Shown piece after piece: positions 40,181 to 49,854 of a stretch of 64,000 nucleotides of DNA. The first letter of the stretch is position 1. Every line of letters starts with the position of its first letter. The DNA is from Pseudomonas chlororaphis subsp. aurantiaca. GTDB taxonomy: Bacteria > Pseudomonadota > Gammaproteobacteria > Pseudomonadales > Pseudomonadaceae. The translations under genes and the position numbers were made by a program. The DNA lies in NCBI RefSeq assembly GCF_013466605.1, contig NZ_CP059162.1, positions 5,890,001 to 5,954,000 of the forward strand, given 5' to 3'. Under the pieces are notes generated by a model. That model was not told the DNA's origin, ran no database searches, and worked only from the letters and a program-made list of their open reading frames with translations.

Positions 40181-41361
40181 TGCGTATCGCCTTGCTGGCC
40201 CCGCTGCCGCCGGAACAGACCGGTATCGCCGACTACGCAGCGCATTTCAGCAATGCGCTGCGCGGCCTTGGCATCGAAGTGCTGACGCCGCTGGCCGGCT
40301 GTCACGATCCCGCGGAACAGCTGACGCGCCTGCGCGCCTTCGACTGGACGGGCGTCGACCTGGTGCACGCCGAACTCGGGGGTGGCCGCTTCGGCGAATT
40401 CCAGGCGCTCGACTACCTGAGCGCCGAACAACCGCGGATCCCGCGCACGGCCACCGTGCATGACCCGGAACGCCTGATCTGGCGACGCGCCCGGCTGTTC
40501 TGGCCACTGACCCTGCTCGAACGCCTGCCGCACCCGCTGCCGCAAGCGGCGGCGCTGCTCGCCGACCCGCTGACCCTGCGTGAAGAACGGCGCCTGGCCC
40601 GTGGCATGCGCCGGCTGATTACCCTGACCCGGCTGGGCGGCGACTGCCTGCGCCAGCGCATGGGCCTGCAACCGCAGCAGGTGGCGGTGATCGCCCATGG
40701 CAACCTGCCGATCCCTGCGGCCGAACTGCCGCCGCTGGTGCCGTTGCGCCTGCTGTACTTCGGTTTCATCTACCGCGGCAAGGGCATCGAGGACCTGATC
40801 GAAGCCCTGGCCCGTACCCTGGCGGCCAACCCACAGTGCCGAGGCCAGGTACGCCTGACCCTGGCCGGCGGCACTGCCCCGGAAATGACCTTCGACCCGG
40901 CCGGCAACTACCTCGACGGCCTGCGCCAGCGCATTCGCGAACTGCAACTGGACGATGTGGTGGACTGGCAACTGGACCTGCCGTCCGCCGAGATCGCCCG
41001 CACCATCCAGGCCCACCACGTGATGGTGCTGCCGTACCGGGAATCGAAAAAGCTCGCCTGGCTCGGCCAGATGCGTGGCACCAGCGGCGCCCTGTCCTGG
41101 GCCAATGCCTGCGGTCGCGGGGTCGTCACCTCCAATGCCCGGGCCTTTGCCGAGGAGGTTGCCGGCGGCAATGGCGTGACCTATCAGCAAGGCGATGTCG
41201 AAGCGCTGAGCCAGCACCTGAGCCGCCTGGTGCTGGAGCCCGAACTGGCCCGCCAGTGGGCCGCGCGGGCCAGCGAGGCCGGACATCAGCGCGAGTGGAG
41301 CGCGACCGCGCGCCGCTTCGCCGAACTGTTCAATGAAGTGTGCAAGGAGCGATCGAAATGA
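40180..41361 (+). CDS. pslF: PslF glycosyltransferase (GT4)
   Basis: A 393-residue GT-B fold glycosyltransferase. The N-terminus starts MRIALLAPLPPEQTGIADYA. The C-terminal Rossmann half has LYFGFIYRGKGIEDLIEAL and a late FAEEVAGGNGVTYQQGDVEAL. No signal peptide. It acts in the cytoplasm on the lipid-linked Psl repeat. Its ATG shares a base with the pslE stop, and its stop overlaps pslG. Confidence 0.88.
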   Translation: MRIALLAPLPPEQTGIADYAAHFSNALRGLGIEVLTPLAGCHDPAEQLTRLRAFDWTGVDLVHAELGGGRFGEFQALDYLSAEQPRIPRTATVHDPERLIWRRARLFWPLTLLERLPHPLPQAAALLADPLTLREERRLARGMRRLITLTRLGGDCLRQRMGLQPQQVAVIAHGNLPIPAAELPPLVPLRLLYFGFIYRGKGIEDLIEALARTLAANPQCRGQVRLTLAGGTAPEMTFDPAGNYLDGLRQRIRELQLDDVVDWQLDLPSAEIARTIQAHHVMVLPYRESKKLAWLGQMRGTSGALSWANACGRGVVTSNARAFAEEVAGGNGVTYQQGDVEALSQHLSRLVLEPELARQWAARASEAGHQREWSATARRFAELFNEVCKERSK

Positions 41362-42707
41362 AGACCCGACCTGGCCTTGAACGTCGCCCGCTATTGCGCT
41401 ATCTGCCGCTGGTGGCCGCGCTGGCGGTAGGCGGCGCCCTGCTGCTCAGCGAACAGGTCGATGCCACGCCGATCAACCTGGCTCCCGATCGCACCCTGGT
41501 GTGGAAGGACTACTTGGGGGTCAACGCGCATTTCCTGTGGTTCACCCCGCAGCAATACCGCAAACAGATCGCCGCCTATAAAAAGCTCGGCCTGCAATGG
41601 GTGCGGGTCGACCTGCACTGGGACCGGCTCGAGCCTACCGAAGAGGGTTACCAGCTCAGCACCCTCGACGAACTGGACCGGACCCTGAGCGACGCGAAAC
41701 TCAAGTCGCTGTTCTACCTCGTCGGCTCGGCGCCCTTCGTGACCACCGCTCCCAAGGGCGGGCCCTTCCAGGATCAGTACCCGCCGCGGGATCCGAAAGT
41801 CTTCGCCACGCGCATGGCGATGCTGGCCCAGCGTTATCCGAACATCGACGCCTGGCAGGTGTGGAACGAACAGAACATACCCAACAACTGGCGGCCGAAA
41901 CCCGATGCCAAGGGCTACGGCGAGCTGTTGCTGACGACTCACCAGGCGCTGAACCAGGTAGCACCGGACAAGACCCAGGTCATGGGCGGCATGGCCTACT
42001 ACAGCCAGATGCCGACCCATCGCAACGCGCTGATGTTCGAAAAGCTCGGCGAACTGGGCGTACAGAGCCTGGGCATGGTCGCCGCCTATCACCCGTATTC
42101 GGAAACCCCGGAAAGCGATGAGCCCGGCAAGAACGAAGTGCTGCTGCGCGGCAAGCAGCTCAACGACATGCTGCACGGCGCCGGCCTGAAGAGGATCTGG
42201 GCCACTGAATGGGGCTGGTCGAGCTACGCCGGGCCCAAGGAGATGCAGCGGCTGATCGGCGTCGACGGCCAGGCCGACTACACCCTGCGCCGCCTGGCGT
42301 TGATGAGCGATCAGGACTACGAGCGGATCTTCCTGTTCGCCCTTTCCGATCTCGACTCGCGCGCCTCGGCCCGCGACCAGCATTACGGCCTGCTCGACCT
42401 CAACGGCGAACCCAAGCCGGTGTACAAAGCGCTCGCGCGGTTTCTCGAGATCACCGGCGCGCGCCTCACACCCGGCAAGACGCCCGTGCTGGAAAACCTG
42501 CCCGACACCTTCTACAGCGTGTCCTGGACCCGCGACGACGGTAAGCGCCTGCTGATGTTCTGGAGCGCCAAGGGCGGCACCATCCGCTTGCCCCAGGTGC
42601 ACCAGGCCGAGCTCTACGATCCGCTCAGCGGAACCCGGGCCAGTCTCGACGCCGCGGACGGCATCCAGCCGGCCGTGAAATCGTCCCTGCAGATTCTCGT
42701 GTGGTAA
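41358..42707 (+). CDS. pslG: PslG glycoside hydrolase (GH39-type)
   Basis: A 449-residue glycoside hydrolase with an N-terminal signal/anchor (about 12-32) and a TIM barrel with a C-terminal beta domain. The general acid/base is Glu171 in VWNEQN and the nucleophile Glu284 in ATEWGW, at the spacing of P. aeruginosa PslG, which cleaves Psl and disperses biofilm. The start at 41358 (MKTRPGLERR) overlaps the pslF stop and is preferred to an upstream in-frame start at 41340. Confidence 0.93.
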   Translation: MKTRPGLERRPLLRYLPLVAALAVGGALLLSEQVDATPINLAPDRTLVWKDYLGVNAHFLWFTPQQYRKQIAAYKKLGLQWVRVDLHWDRLEPTEEGYQLSTLDELDRTLSDAKLKSLFYLVGSAPFVTTAPKGGPFQDQYPPRDPKVFATRMAMLAQRYPNIDAWQVWNEQNIPNNWRPKPDAKGYGELLLTTHQALNQVAPDKTQVMGGMAYYSQMPTHRNALMFEKLGELGVQSLGMVAAYHPYSETPESDEPGKNEVLLRGKQLNDMLHGAGLKRIWATEWGWSSYAGPKEMQRLIGVDGQADYTLRRLALMSDQDYERIFLFALSDLDSRASARDQHYGLLDLNGEPKPVYKALARFLEITGARLTPGKTPVLENLPDTFYSVSWTRDDGKRLLMFWSAKGGTIRLPQVHQAELYDPLSGTRASLDAADGIQPAVKSSLQILVW

Positions 42708-42732
42708 TCGATCTCGACTTGGAGTGCCGTAC

Positions 42733-43947
42733 GTGAAGATTCTCTGGATTCTCCCCTACCTGCCCTGGCCCATGACCAGCGGAGGCAAGACTCGCCAGTT
42801 TCACTTGCTGCGGACCTTGAGCGAGCGGGGTCACCGCATCACCTTGCTGGTGCAGTCGAAGACCGAGGCCGATGCCGCCACCCGCGCCGCCCTCGAGCCC
42901 TGGCTGGAGCGCCTGATCGTGGAGCCCCGACGCCCACTGAAACACCCGGTCACGCTGCTGGCCGGGCTGTTCGCGCCCTGGCCGCTGCTGACCACGGTCA
43001 ACGGCGTGTCGCGCCCGTTGCGCGAGCGCTTCGACAGCCTGCTGCAGGAGCCCTGGGATGTGATCCAGGTCGAACACAGCTACAGCCTGCAACCCTATCT
43101 GCAACCACTGCGGCGGGCCGGCCGGGACTTCGTGCTCACCGAGCACAACCTCGAGTCCAGCCTGGGCGGCGCGACCTATGACCGCTTCCCGGCCTGGGCC
43201 AGCCTCTTCGTGCGCTACGACCAATGGCGCTGCCGGCAGTGGGAACGCAAGGCGTTCGATTCGGCCCGTCAGGTGGTCGCGGTGACCGAAAGCGACGCCC
43301 AGTCCATGCGCCAGCTGACCCGTACCCCGGTCGAGGTGGTGGTCAACGGCGTCGACAGCCGCAGCTTTGCCGAGGTCTCGGCCGACCCGCAGAGCCAGCG
43401 GGTGCTGTTTGTCGGCAACTACGAATACGCGCCGAACCTGGACGCCGTGCAGTGGATGCTCGACGAGATCTTCCCGCGGGTCTGGAGCCACTGCCCCGAG
43501 GCGCACCTGGCGGTGGCCGGGTATGCCTTGCCTGCCAACTGGCCCGAACGCTGGACCGACAGCCGCATCGAGTGGGTCGGCTTCGTGCCGGACCTGCCTG
43601 ATCTGCAACGACGTTGCGCGCTGTTCATCGCGCCGTTGCGCCAGGGCGGCGGCTCCAAGCTCAAGGTGCTCGAAGCCATGGCCGCCGGCCTGCCGCTGGT
43701 CAGCACCGCGCAAGGCGCCTCGGGTCTGGCCATCCGCCCCGAGGAACATTACCTGGCAGGCGACAATGCCCAGGCCCTGGCCGATGCCGTGATTCGCCTG
43801 TTGAGCGAGCCGACCCTGGCCGCCCAACTGGCCGGCGGCGCCCGCCTGTATGCCCGCCAGCATCACGACTGGGCCGTGGCCGGCGACGAGCTGGAACAGA
43901 TCTACCGGACTCTGCCCTCCACACAGGAGCATCCCGCATGCGTGTAG
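42733..43947 (+). CDS. pslH: PslH glycosyltransferase (GT4)
   Basis: A 404-residue GT-B transferase starting with KILWILPYLPWPMTSGGKTRQ. The donor half has VLFVGNYEYAPNLDAVQWML and PLRQGGGSKLKVLEAMAAGLPLVST. The GTG start at 42733 is chosen for the GGAG 8 nt upstream; another GTG at 42724 overlaps that ribosome site. It overlaps pslI by 10 nt. Confidence 0.9.
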   Translation: MKILWILPYLPWPMTSGGKTRQFHLLRTLSERGHRITLLVQSKTEADAATRAALEPWLERLIVEPRRPLKHPVTLLAGLFAPWPLLTTVNGVSRPLRERFDSLLQEPWDVIQVEHSYSLQPYLQPLRRAGRDFVLTEHNLESSLGGATYDRFPAWASLFVRYDQWRCRQWERKAFDSARQVVAVTESDAQSMRQLTRTPVEVVVNGVDSRSFAEVSADPQSQRVLFVGNYEYAPNLDAVQWMLDEIFPRVWSHCPEAHLAVAGYALPANWPERWTDSRIEWVGFVPDLPDLQRRCALFIAPLRQGGGSKLKVLEAMAAGLPLVSTAQGASGLAIRPEEHYLAGDNAQALADAVIRLLSEPTLAAQLAGGARLYARQHHDWAVAGDELEQIYRTLPSTQEHPACV

Positions 43948-45041
43948 CCCTCGATTATCGTCCGGCCACGGCCGCTCCCTCCTCCGGTATCGCCCGTCAG
44001 GTCAAGGCACTGGAACAGGCCTTGCGCGCCCGTGAAGACATCGAATTGCTGCTGGTGAGCGAAGCGCCACTGGAGCATGAGCAACGCCAGACCGCCTTCT
44101 GTCCGGCCTGGCCAAGCCCCCTCGATGGCGTGCAACGCCCCGGCGTGCGCCTGCGCTTCGAACGCAAATTCTTGCCGGCGACCATTCGCGAGCAGTCGGT
44201 CGACCTGTACATCGCCACCGCCAACATGGGCCTGCCCATCGGCCACAAGCCGGCGGGTACCCGTTATGTGCTGATCCTGCATGACCTGTTCCAGCTGACC
44301 CAGCGTAACTTCCACCGCTCGCCGATCAAGGCCATGGTCTATCGGCTGATCGATGCCGTATCGATCGCCTGGTCGATCTGGATCGCCGATGAAGTCTGGT
44401 GCCCTTCGCGGTTTTCCTGCAGCGAAGCGGCCCGGCTGTTTCCCTGGGCACGGCCGAAGTTCCGCGTGCTGAACAACCTGGTGCCGGAGTTCCAGGGCGT
44501 CGTCGGCCCGCTGCCGGCGGGCCTGCCCGAGCGTTACTGGCTGGCCGTCGGGACGCGGGAGCCGCGCAAGAACATGCCGTTCTTCATCGAGCAGTGGCAG
44601 CGCTGCCGCCAGGAAAACCCGCAAGTACCGGAGCTGGTCCTGGTCGGCCACGCCAGCGACCTGCCGGCGAACCTGAACCAGTTGCCCGGCCTGCATTGGG
44701 TCAGTGGTGTCAGCGACGAGCAGCTGCAGGCGCTGTACCAGCATGCCGACTGCCTGTGGCAACCCTCCTACGCCGAAGGCTTCGGCCTGCCGGTGGTCGA
44801 GGCGCTGTGGCAGGGTACGCCGGTCGCGGTGGCCAGGGGTTCGGCCCTCGACGAAGTCTCTCCGCCCAGCGCGCGACGCTTCAATGCCCGCGATCGCGCC
44901 AGCCTGCGCAACGCACTGATCGAACAGGCCCAGGACAGCAACAGACCGGATCCGGACACCCTGCGCGACTGGGCCCGGCAATTTGCCGAACCGACCTACC
45001 GCCAGCGCCTCGACACCTTGCTCACAGGGCTCTTTCACTGA
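43938..45041 (+). CDS. pslI: PslI glycosyltransferase (GT4)
   Basis: A 367-residue GT4 enzyme. MRVALDYRPATAAPSSGIARQ begins the acceptor half; LAVGTREPRKNMPFFIEQW and QPSYAEGFGLPVVEALWQGTPVAVA are the conserved donor-site segments. The start at 43938 lies inside the pslH end, and the stop overlaps pslJ by 1 nt. Confidence 0.92.
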   Translation: MRVALDYRPATAAPSSGIARQVKALEQALRAREDIELLLVSEAPLEHEQRQTAFCPAWPSPLDGVQRPGVRLRFERKFLPATIREQSVDLYIATANMGLPIGHKPAGTRYVLILHDLFQLTQRNFHRSPIKAMVYRLIDAVSIAWSIWIADEVWCPSRFSCSEAARLFPWARPKFRVLNNLVPEFQGVVGPLPAGLPERYWLAVGTREPRKNMPFFIEQWQRCRQENPQVPELVLVGHASDLPANLNQLPGLHWVSGVSDEQLQALYQHADCLWQPSYAEGFGLPVVEALWQGTPVAVARGSALDEVSPPSARRFNARDRASLRNALIEQAQDSNRPDPDTLRDWARQFAEPTYRQRLDTLLTGLFH

Positions 45042-46438
45042 TGCTGCCAGGAAAATCCATTGGCCTGACCCTGGGGTTGATCTTCGGGATTCTGTTGTGG
45101 GCCCTGCCACCGGCAAAAGTCATCTTCGTGGTGATCGGCCTGGCCGTAGCCCTGACGCTGATCCGCAAGCCGCTGTGGGGCCTGCTGATCTTCGCCGTGC
45201 TGGCCACCTGCATTCCTTACACCACGCTGCAACTGGGGATTCGCACCACGGTCAGTGAAGCGGTGCTGGGCCTGACGTGGGTCGGACTGTTCTGGCAATC
45301 ATTCATCGGCAAGACCCGCAACCTCATGCTCTGGCGCCCCACCGAACGGGCCATGGCCTGGCTGATGCTGTTCAGCGCCATTCCCTTTGTCTGGGGCATG
45401 CTGATCATTCATGCCGAGGGCAACGGCCCGGTGAATTGGGTGCGCTGGCTGATGAACCTGTCGCTGCTGTTCATGGTGCCGCTGCTGCTGCGTACCGATG
45501 CCGACCGCGACAAAGTGGTGATCGCCCTGCTGCTGGGCACTCTGCTGATGCTGCTGTTGTCGATCGGCATGTTCATCAAGTCGCGCAACGCGATGTCGAT
45601 GATCCCGATCCTCACCGACCTCAAGTACGCCCACCCGGAAGCGGTGAAGGACATCTTCTCCGCCAACTACCAGCGCATGGCATCGCCCTGGGTTCACCCC
45701 AACCTCACGGGCGGCGTGCTGGTGCTGTTCATTCCCCTGGCGCTGCTCTATGGCTGGACCCGCACCGGCGCGCGCCGGGCCCTGGGGCTGGCGGTGGCGA
45801 TCCTCGGTTGCGCCGGGCTGCTGCTGAGTATTTCCCGCGGGGCGATCCTGGCCCTGGCCCTGGTGCTGATCTGGCTGACCTACAAACGCGTGCCATACAG
45901 CGGCCGGATCATTGGCCTCGGGGCGGCTTTCGCGGTGGCCCTGGTGATGTTCTATCCGCCGCTGCAGGAACGCCTGATGACCATGTTCTCGGCGACCAAC
46001 GCCAGTACCGAAGTGCGTTTCGATGAGTACGCGAAATTCCCCGAGGCGATGATGCGCTACCCGCTGGGCATCGGCTTCAAGGTCGATCCGCCGGTGCCGG
46101 GCACCGACCTGCCGGGCATCTCCAACCTGTGGCTGAACTTCATCTACAAGATCGGCATTCCGGGGATGCTGCTGTTCATCGCCGTCACCCTATTGTGGTG
46201 GCGCGAGGTGCGCCCGCTGGCGCCGATCCGTCAGGTGACCGCTGACAACGCGCTGTGGCTGGGCTGCATTTCCGGCCTGCTGGCAGCGTTGCTGACGGGT
46301 TTGTTCGACCACTACTTCAGCTTCACTTTCGTGCTGATCGGTCTGTTCTGGCTGTTGATGGGCATAAGCCTGCAACAGGTCCGGTTACGCCCGGCCATCA
46401 CCCTCCCCCTCATCAACCCCAAGGATCGCCAAGCATGA
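45041..46438 (+). CDS. pslJ: PslJ Wzy-like membrane polymerase/ligase
   Basis: A 465-residue integral membrane protein with about 12 helices and a large periplasmic loop near ASPWVHPNLTGG, typical of the O-antigen ligase/polymerase (Wzy/WaaL) class. LLLSISRGAILALAL is a family signature. It would polymerise Psl repeat units in the periplasm. It overlaps the next gene by 4 nt. Confidence 0.9.
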   Translation: MLPGKSIGLTLGLIFGILLWALPPAKVIFVVIGLAVALTLIRKPLWGLLIFAVLATCIPYTTLQLGIRTTVSEAVLGLTWVGLFWQSFIGKTRNLMLWRPTERAMAWLMLFSAIPFVWGMLIIHAEGNGPVNWVRWLMNLSLLFMVPLLLRTDADRDKVVIALLLGTLLMLLLSIGMFIKSRNAMSMIPILTDLKYAHPEAVKDIFSANYQRMASPWVHPNLTGGVLVLFIPLALLYGWTRTGARRALGLAVAILGCAGLLLSISRGAILALALVLIWLTYKRVPYSGRIIGLGAAFAVALVMFYPPLQERLMTMFSATNASTEVRFDEYAKFPEAMMRYPLGIGFKVDPPVPGTDLPGISNLWLNFIYKIGIPGMLLFIAVTLLWWREVRPLAPIRQVTADNALWLGCISGLLAALLTGLFDHYFSFTFVLIGLFWLLMGISLQQVRLRPAITLPLINPKDRQA

Positions 46439-47256
46439 AACACCGTATTTTCCATTCTGCGGATCTGCCGGAACGCCTGCCTGCCCTGGCCTCGGAGCTG
46501 GGCGTCAGCCACGATGAACTGCTCGAGGCCTACAGCTGGGGGCTGAACAACGACGTGCTGTTCGTCGAGGGCGACGGCGAGCAGGCGCGCTACAGTGTCT
46601 GCTCGGTGGACATCGAACAGATCATCGAACATCCCCTGACACGGCGCCTGTATGGTCGTTTGAAGCAGGACATCCCCACCACCCTGGTGCCGCGCTACGG
46701 CAAGAACCTGGCCACCCTCAAGGACCGCTGGTTGCGGGCCTGGGAACAGGCCTACAACATCCTGATCAACAAGATCCCCAGCCATCACGTGCGCATCGCC
46801 TGGCTGCGCCTGGGCGGCGCGAAAATCGGCAAGGGCTCGACCATCTGGCGCAACACCGAGGTGCTGGGTGTGGAAAACCTGGTGATCGGCGATGACAGCG
46901 TGATCGCCTGGCATTGTCAGGTCGACGCCCGGGCCGGGCTGATCATCGGCGATCATGTAACGATCGCCTCTCACGTGCTGATTCTCGCCGGCGGCCATGA
47001 CCCGATGAGCCCCGAGTTCTGGTCGGTGTCCGCGCCCATCTATATCGATGACTACGCCTGGATCGCCACCCGGGCGCTGCTCGCCCATGGCTCGCATATC
47101 GGTCGCGGGGCGGTAGTGACCGCCAACACCCTCGTGTCCAAGGCTGTTCCCCCCTACAAGATCATCGGTGGCAGCGGTGCCAAACCCATGGGTGAGCGCC
47201 CTCACGACCTGAACTACAAGGTGGGTGGCAAAGGCCTGTTCACCCTGTTCTATTGA
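46435..47256 (+). CDS. Left-handed beta-helix (hexapeptide) acyltransferase in the psl operon
   Basis: A 273-residue protein with an N-terminal ~125-residue helical region (LGVSHDELLEAYSWGLNNDVLF) and a C-terminal hexapeptide-repeat domain resembling WcaF/WcaB acetyltransferases: GGAKIGKGSTIWRN, VIGDDSVIAWHCQVDARAG, IIGDHVTIASHVLIL, then HIGRGAVVTANTLVSKAVPP. It lies between pslJ and pslK with 4-nt and 1-nt overlaps, so it is part of the operon. It most likely O-acetylates a Psl sugar. P. aeruginosa has a different acyltransferase, pslL, at the operon end. Confidence 0.85.
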   Translation: MKHRIFHSADLPERLPALASELGVSHDELLEAYSWGLNNDVLFVEGDGEQARYSVCSVDIEQIIEHPLTRRLYGRLKQDIPTTLVPRYGKNLATLKDRWLRAWEQAYNILINKIPSHHVRIAWLRLGGAKIGKGSTIWRNTEVLGVENLVIGDDSVIAWHCQVDARAGLIIGDHVTIASHVLILAGGHDPMSPEFWSVSAPIYIDDYAWIATRALLAHGSHIGRGAVVTANTLVSKAVPPYKIIGGSGAKPMGERPHDLNYKVGGKGLFTLFY

Positions 47257-48662
47257 TGCTCGGCAGCACCCTGCTACTGACCCTGGCGACCCTCGCCGGG
47301 CTGCTCGCCGGTTTTGCCCGCGAATGGCTGCTGGTGGCGGCCTGGGGCGCGGGCAGCCGCAGCGATGCGTTCCTGGTCGCAGTGTTCATTCCCGAAGCCC
47401 TGCGCATGACCCTGGCGGCCGGTATCCTGGCGGCCGCGGCCCTGCCGCTCTATCAGGAGCGCGACGCCCAGCGCCAGCACACCTGGCTGGCGGGCCTGAG
47501 TCCGCGCCTGCTGGGCCTGGGCCTGGGGCTGTATGCCCTGCTGGCCTTGAGCGCGCCACTGTGGATCCGCCTGATCGGTCCCGGGCTCGACAGCGCAGCC
47601 CAGGCCGAAGCCGCCGTCAACCTGCGCAGCCTGGCCGCCTGTATCCCCGGCCTGCTCCTGCATGCGCTGTTCAGCATTCCGCTGCATGCCCGGCAACGTT
47701 TTGTCCTGCCGGGGCTGGGTTCGCTGCTGTTCAACCTGCCACCGGTGCTTTATCTGTTTTTCTACGGCCAGGCGAGCCTGGGCTCCGGCCTTTCGCTGGC
47801 GTTTTTTCTCGGCAGCCTGCTGATGTGCCTGTCGCTGGTACCGGCGATCTGGCAAACCGGCTGGCGCCCCTGGCAGGTCCGCGGGGACGCCGGGGCCAGC
47901 CGGGAGTTGCTGGTCCGTCTCGGCCCGCTGCTGACCAGCAACCTGGCCAGCCAGGGCCTGGCGCTGGTGGAACGGGTGGTCGCCAGCTACCTGGGCGAAG
48001 GCGCGGTGACCTGGGTCAACCTGGCGCGCAAGCTGATCAACCTGCCGTTGATTGCCTTGATGAGCCTGAACCAGGTCCTGCTCGGCCTGATGAGCGGCAA
48101 GTCCGGCGATCAACGCCTGGGGCTGCTGCATCGCGGGCTGGACGCCGCGACCCTGCTGAGCCTGCCAGCAGCCCTCGGCCTGGTGGGCGCCAGCCCGGCG
48201 CTGATCCACTGGTTGCTGCCCGCCCAGAGCGCCGACGGGCCGCTGCCGGCGCTGCTGGGCTGGTTCGCCGTGTCCCTGGTGTTCGGCGCCTGGAACGCCA
48301 TGCTCGCGCGCTACGCCTATGCCGCTGGCGATACCCGAACGCCGCTGTACTGCGAACTGCTCGGCAGCCTGCTCAACGCCTTGCTGCTGGCGGGCTTGCC
48401 GCTGATTGCGGGGCTGAATGCGATTCCCCTGGCCGCCCTCGGCGGCGTGATCCTGACCAACCTGTTGCTGATGCAGCGCCAACAATTGCTCAGCCTTATC
48501 AGCTGGCCGGTGCGCTGGGCCGTCAGCGCCGCTCTGCTGAGTGCCGCAGCGCTGCTGTTGCATCCGCTGCCGAATGCCTGGCTGCAACTGGGGCTCAGCA
48601 CTGTGGCCGGGCTGCTCCTGCTGATCGCCCTGGGCCTCTGGCTGAAACCCTGGCGGGCGTGA
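47256..48662 (+). CDS. pslK: PslK MviN/MurJ-like flippase
   Basis: A 468-residue polytopic protein of the MviN/MurJ/Wzx (MOP) superfamily, with about 12-14 helices: GFAREWLLVAAWGAGSRSDAFLVAV at the start and VERVVASYLGEGAVTWVNLARKL in the middle. It would flip the lipid-linked Psl unit across the inner membrane. The start at 47256 shares a base with the preceding stop; an in-frame TTG at 47253 is less likely. Last gene of the operon; pslL does not follow. Confidence 0.88.
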   Translation: MLGSTLLLTLATLAGLLAGFAREWLLVAAWGAGSRSDAFLVAVFIPEALRMTLAAGILAAAALPLYQERDAQRQHTWLAGLSPRLLGLGLGLYALLALSAPLWIRLIGPGLDSAAQAEAAVNLRSLAACIPGLLLHALFSIPLHARQRFVLPGLGSLLFNLPPVLYLFFYGQASLGSGLSLAFFLGSLLMCLSLVPAIWQTGWRPWQVRGDAGASRELLVRLGPLLTSNLASQGLALVERVVASYLGEGAVTWVNLARKLINLPLIALMSLNQVLLGLMSGKSGDQRLGLLHRGLDAATLLSLPAALGLVGASPALIHWLLPAQSADGPLPALLGWFAVSLVFGAWNAMLARYAYAAGDTRTPLYCELLGSLLNALLLAGLPLIAGLNAIPLAALGGVILTNLLLMQRQQLLSLISWPVRWAVSAALLSAAALLLHPLPNAWLQLGLSTVAGLLLLIALGLWLKPWRA

Positions 48663-48691
48663 ACGAGCGGCAGAGGGTTGACCTGATGTCA

Positions 48692-48710
48692 CACTTATCC
48701 GTTATAAGTG
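48692..48710. repeat. 7-bp inverted repeat after pslK
   Basis: CACTTAT and ATAAGTG flank CCGTT. It is AT-rich with no T-tract, so it is more like an operator for the DUF1780 gene 70 nt away than a terminator. Confidence 0.4.
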
Positions 48711-48780
48711 CAGTCAGCCCCCGCCGCCGACCCGGCAGAGTGTATTTCTTGGATCAGCGTTTGGACGCTAAGCTTGGACT

Positions 48781-49410
48781 ATGGATGACTCAGATTACCT
48801 GCGCCTGCTCACCATTCAGGCCGAACAAGCCAACGCGTTCCTGTCCAATGCGCGCAAATGGGAGCGTGAGCGTTGGGTCTGCCAGCGCCTGCTGCAAGGC
48901 TTGAACATCCCCTACCGTGCCGACGAATTCACGCCCGCCGGGCAGGAGCCGCCGGACGTACTGTTTCGCGAAGCCTGTTTCGAGGTGTTCTTCGTGCTGG
49001 ACGAAGGCCGCCGCCTCAACGACGAATGGCGCGACGAGTTGCAACGGCGCCGTAGCGCCTTTTCTCTCAGCCAACTGGTGCGGCGCGAGGCCAAGCCCAA
49101 GCGCATTCCGGCCAACGAACTGTTGCTCAGGCTGGCACCGACCCTGCGCAAGAAAGCCCACAACTACAAAGAACGCGGCATGGACCTGGGGGAACTGGAC
49201 ATCATCGCCTTCGCCAGCCTCAAGCGCGAAGTGCTCGACCTCAACAGCCATTTCCCGCCGCCGACCGAGTATCTGCGTCAGGGTTGGCGCTCGTTGTCGC
49301 TGGTCGGGCCGACCTTCGCCCGCGTGCTGTTCGCCCATCCCGATGCGCCGGACTTCCTGCGTGGCAACCTGGGGCGCAGCATCCTCTTCGACGTCGGGAT
49401 CAGCCTGTAG
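48781..49410 (+). CDS. DUF1780 protein
   Basis: A 209-residue protein of the DUF1780 family, found in Pseudomonas and relatives. PPDVLFREACFEVFFVLDEGRR recalls a nuclease-like core (Asp and Glu spaced as in PD-(D/E)XK enzymes), which fits databases that label the family as putative endonucleases; activity is unproven. No signal peptide. Confidence 0.8.
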   Translation: MDDSDYLRLLTIQAEQANAFLSNARKWERERWVCQRLLQGLNIPYRADEFTPAGQEPPDVLFREACFEVFFVLDEGRRLNDEWRDELQRRRSAFSLSQLVRREAKPKRIPANELLLRLAPTLRKKAHNYKERGMDLGELDIIAFASLKREVLDLNSHFPPPTEYLRQGWRSLSLVGPTFARVLFAHPDAPDFLRGNLGRSILFDVGISL

Positions 49411-49620
49411 GCCGCCTGGAGCGGAATTTCCCGGGCCTCTTCAGGCCATTCGTGGCATGGCGCAAACATCGCGTGAGTGTTACAAAGCGCAATCACTCGC
49501 GCGATGACAAGGCCCGCATCCGCGAGCAGCTATGCTCCGTTCCATGCCGCATAGCCCGACAAGATGGCACTGCGCTGTAACCTTCATACTTTTCGCAACG
49601 TCTAGCTGACGAGGCTTTTT

Positions 49621-49794
49621 ATGACCAGCCGCCTGAACCCCGACGACCAACGCCATGTCGAAGAATACCTGCAACTGGCCCAGCACCGAGTCGAGCGCCG
49701 GCCCTTCCGGCCGTGGATGCTCCTCGTAATAGTCGTGGCCATCACCATTGGCCTGGGCCTGCTGAGCCGACTTATCAGTTACCTGACGCTATGA
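49621..49794 (+). CDS. DUF3094-type small membrane protein
   Basis: A 57-residue protein read directly: MTSRLNPDDQRHVEEYLQ... with one C-terminal membrane helix (about 33-54). Soluble, charged N-terminus. The start is preceded by a GACGAGG-type site. It resembles DUF3094 proteins of pseudomonads; the function is unknown. It stands 60 nt before the ndh-like gene and may be cotranscribed with it. Confidence 0.75.
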   Translation: MTSRLNPDDQRHVEEYLQLAQHRVERRPFRPWMLLVIVVAITIGLGLLSRLISYLTL

Positions 49795-49854
49795 GCTGCA
49801 TCGCGCTCGCTCGGGTAACCGTACCGATTTCTTTTAGCCTTGCGAGATATCCCC

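Noticed and set aside
43614..45041. Longer frame suggesting a pslH-pslI fusion or early pslI start
   Set aside because: The glycosyltransferase similarity begins at 43938 and the upstream part is out of frame with pslH.
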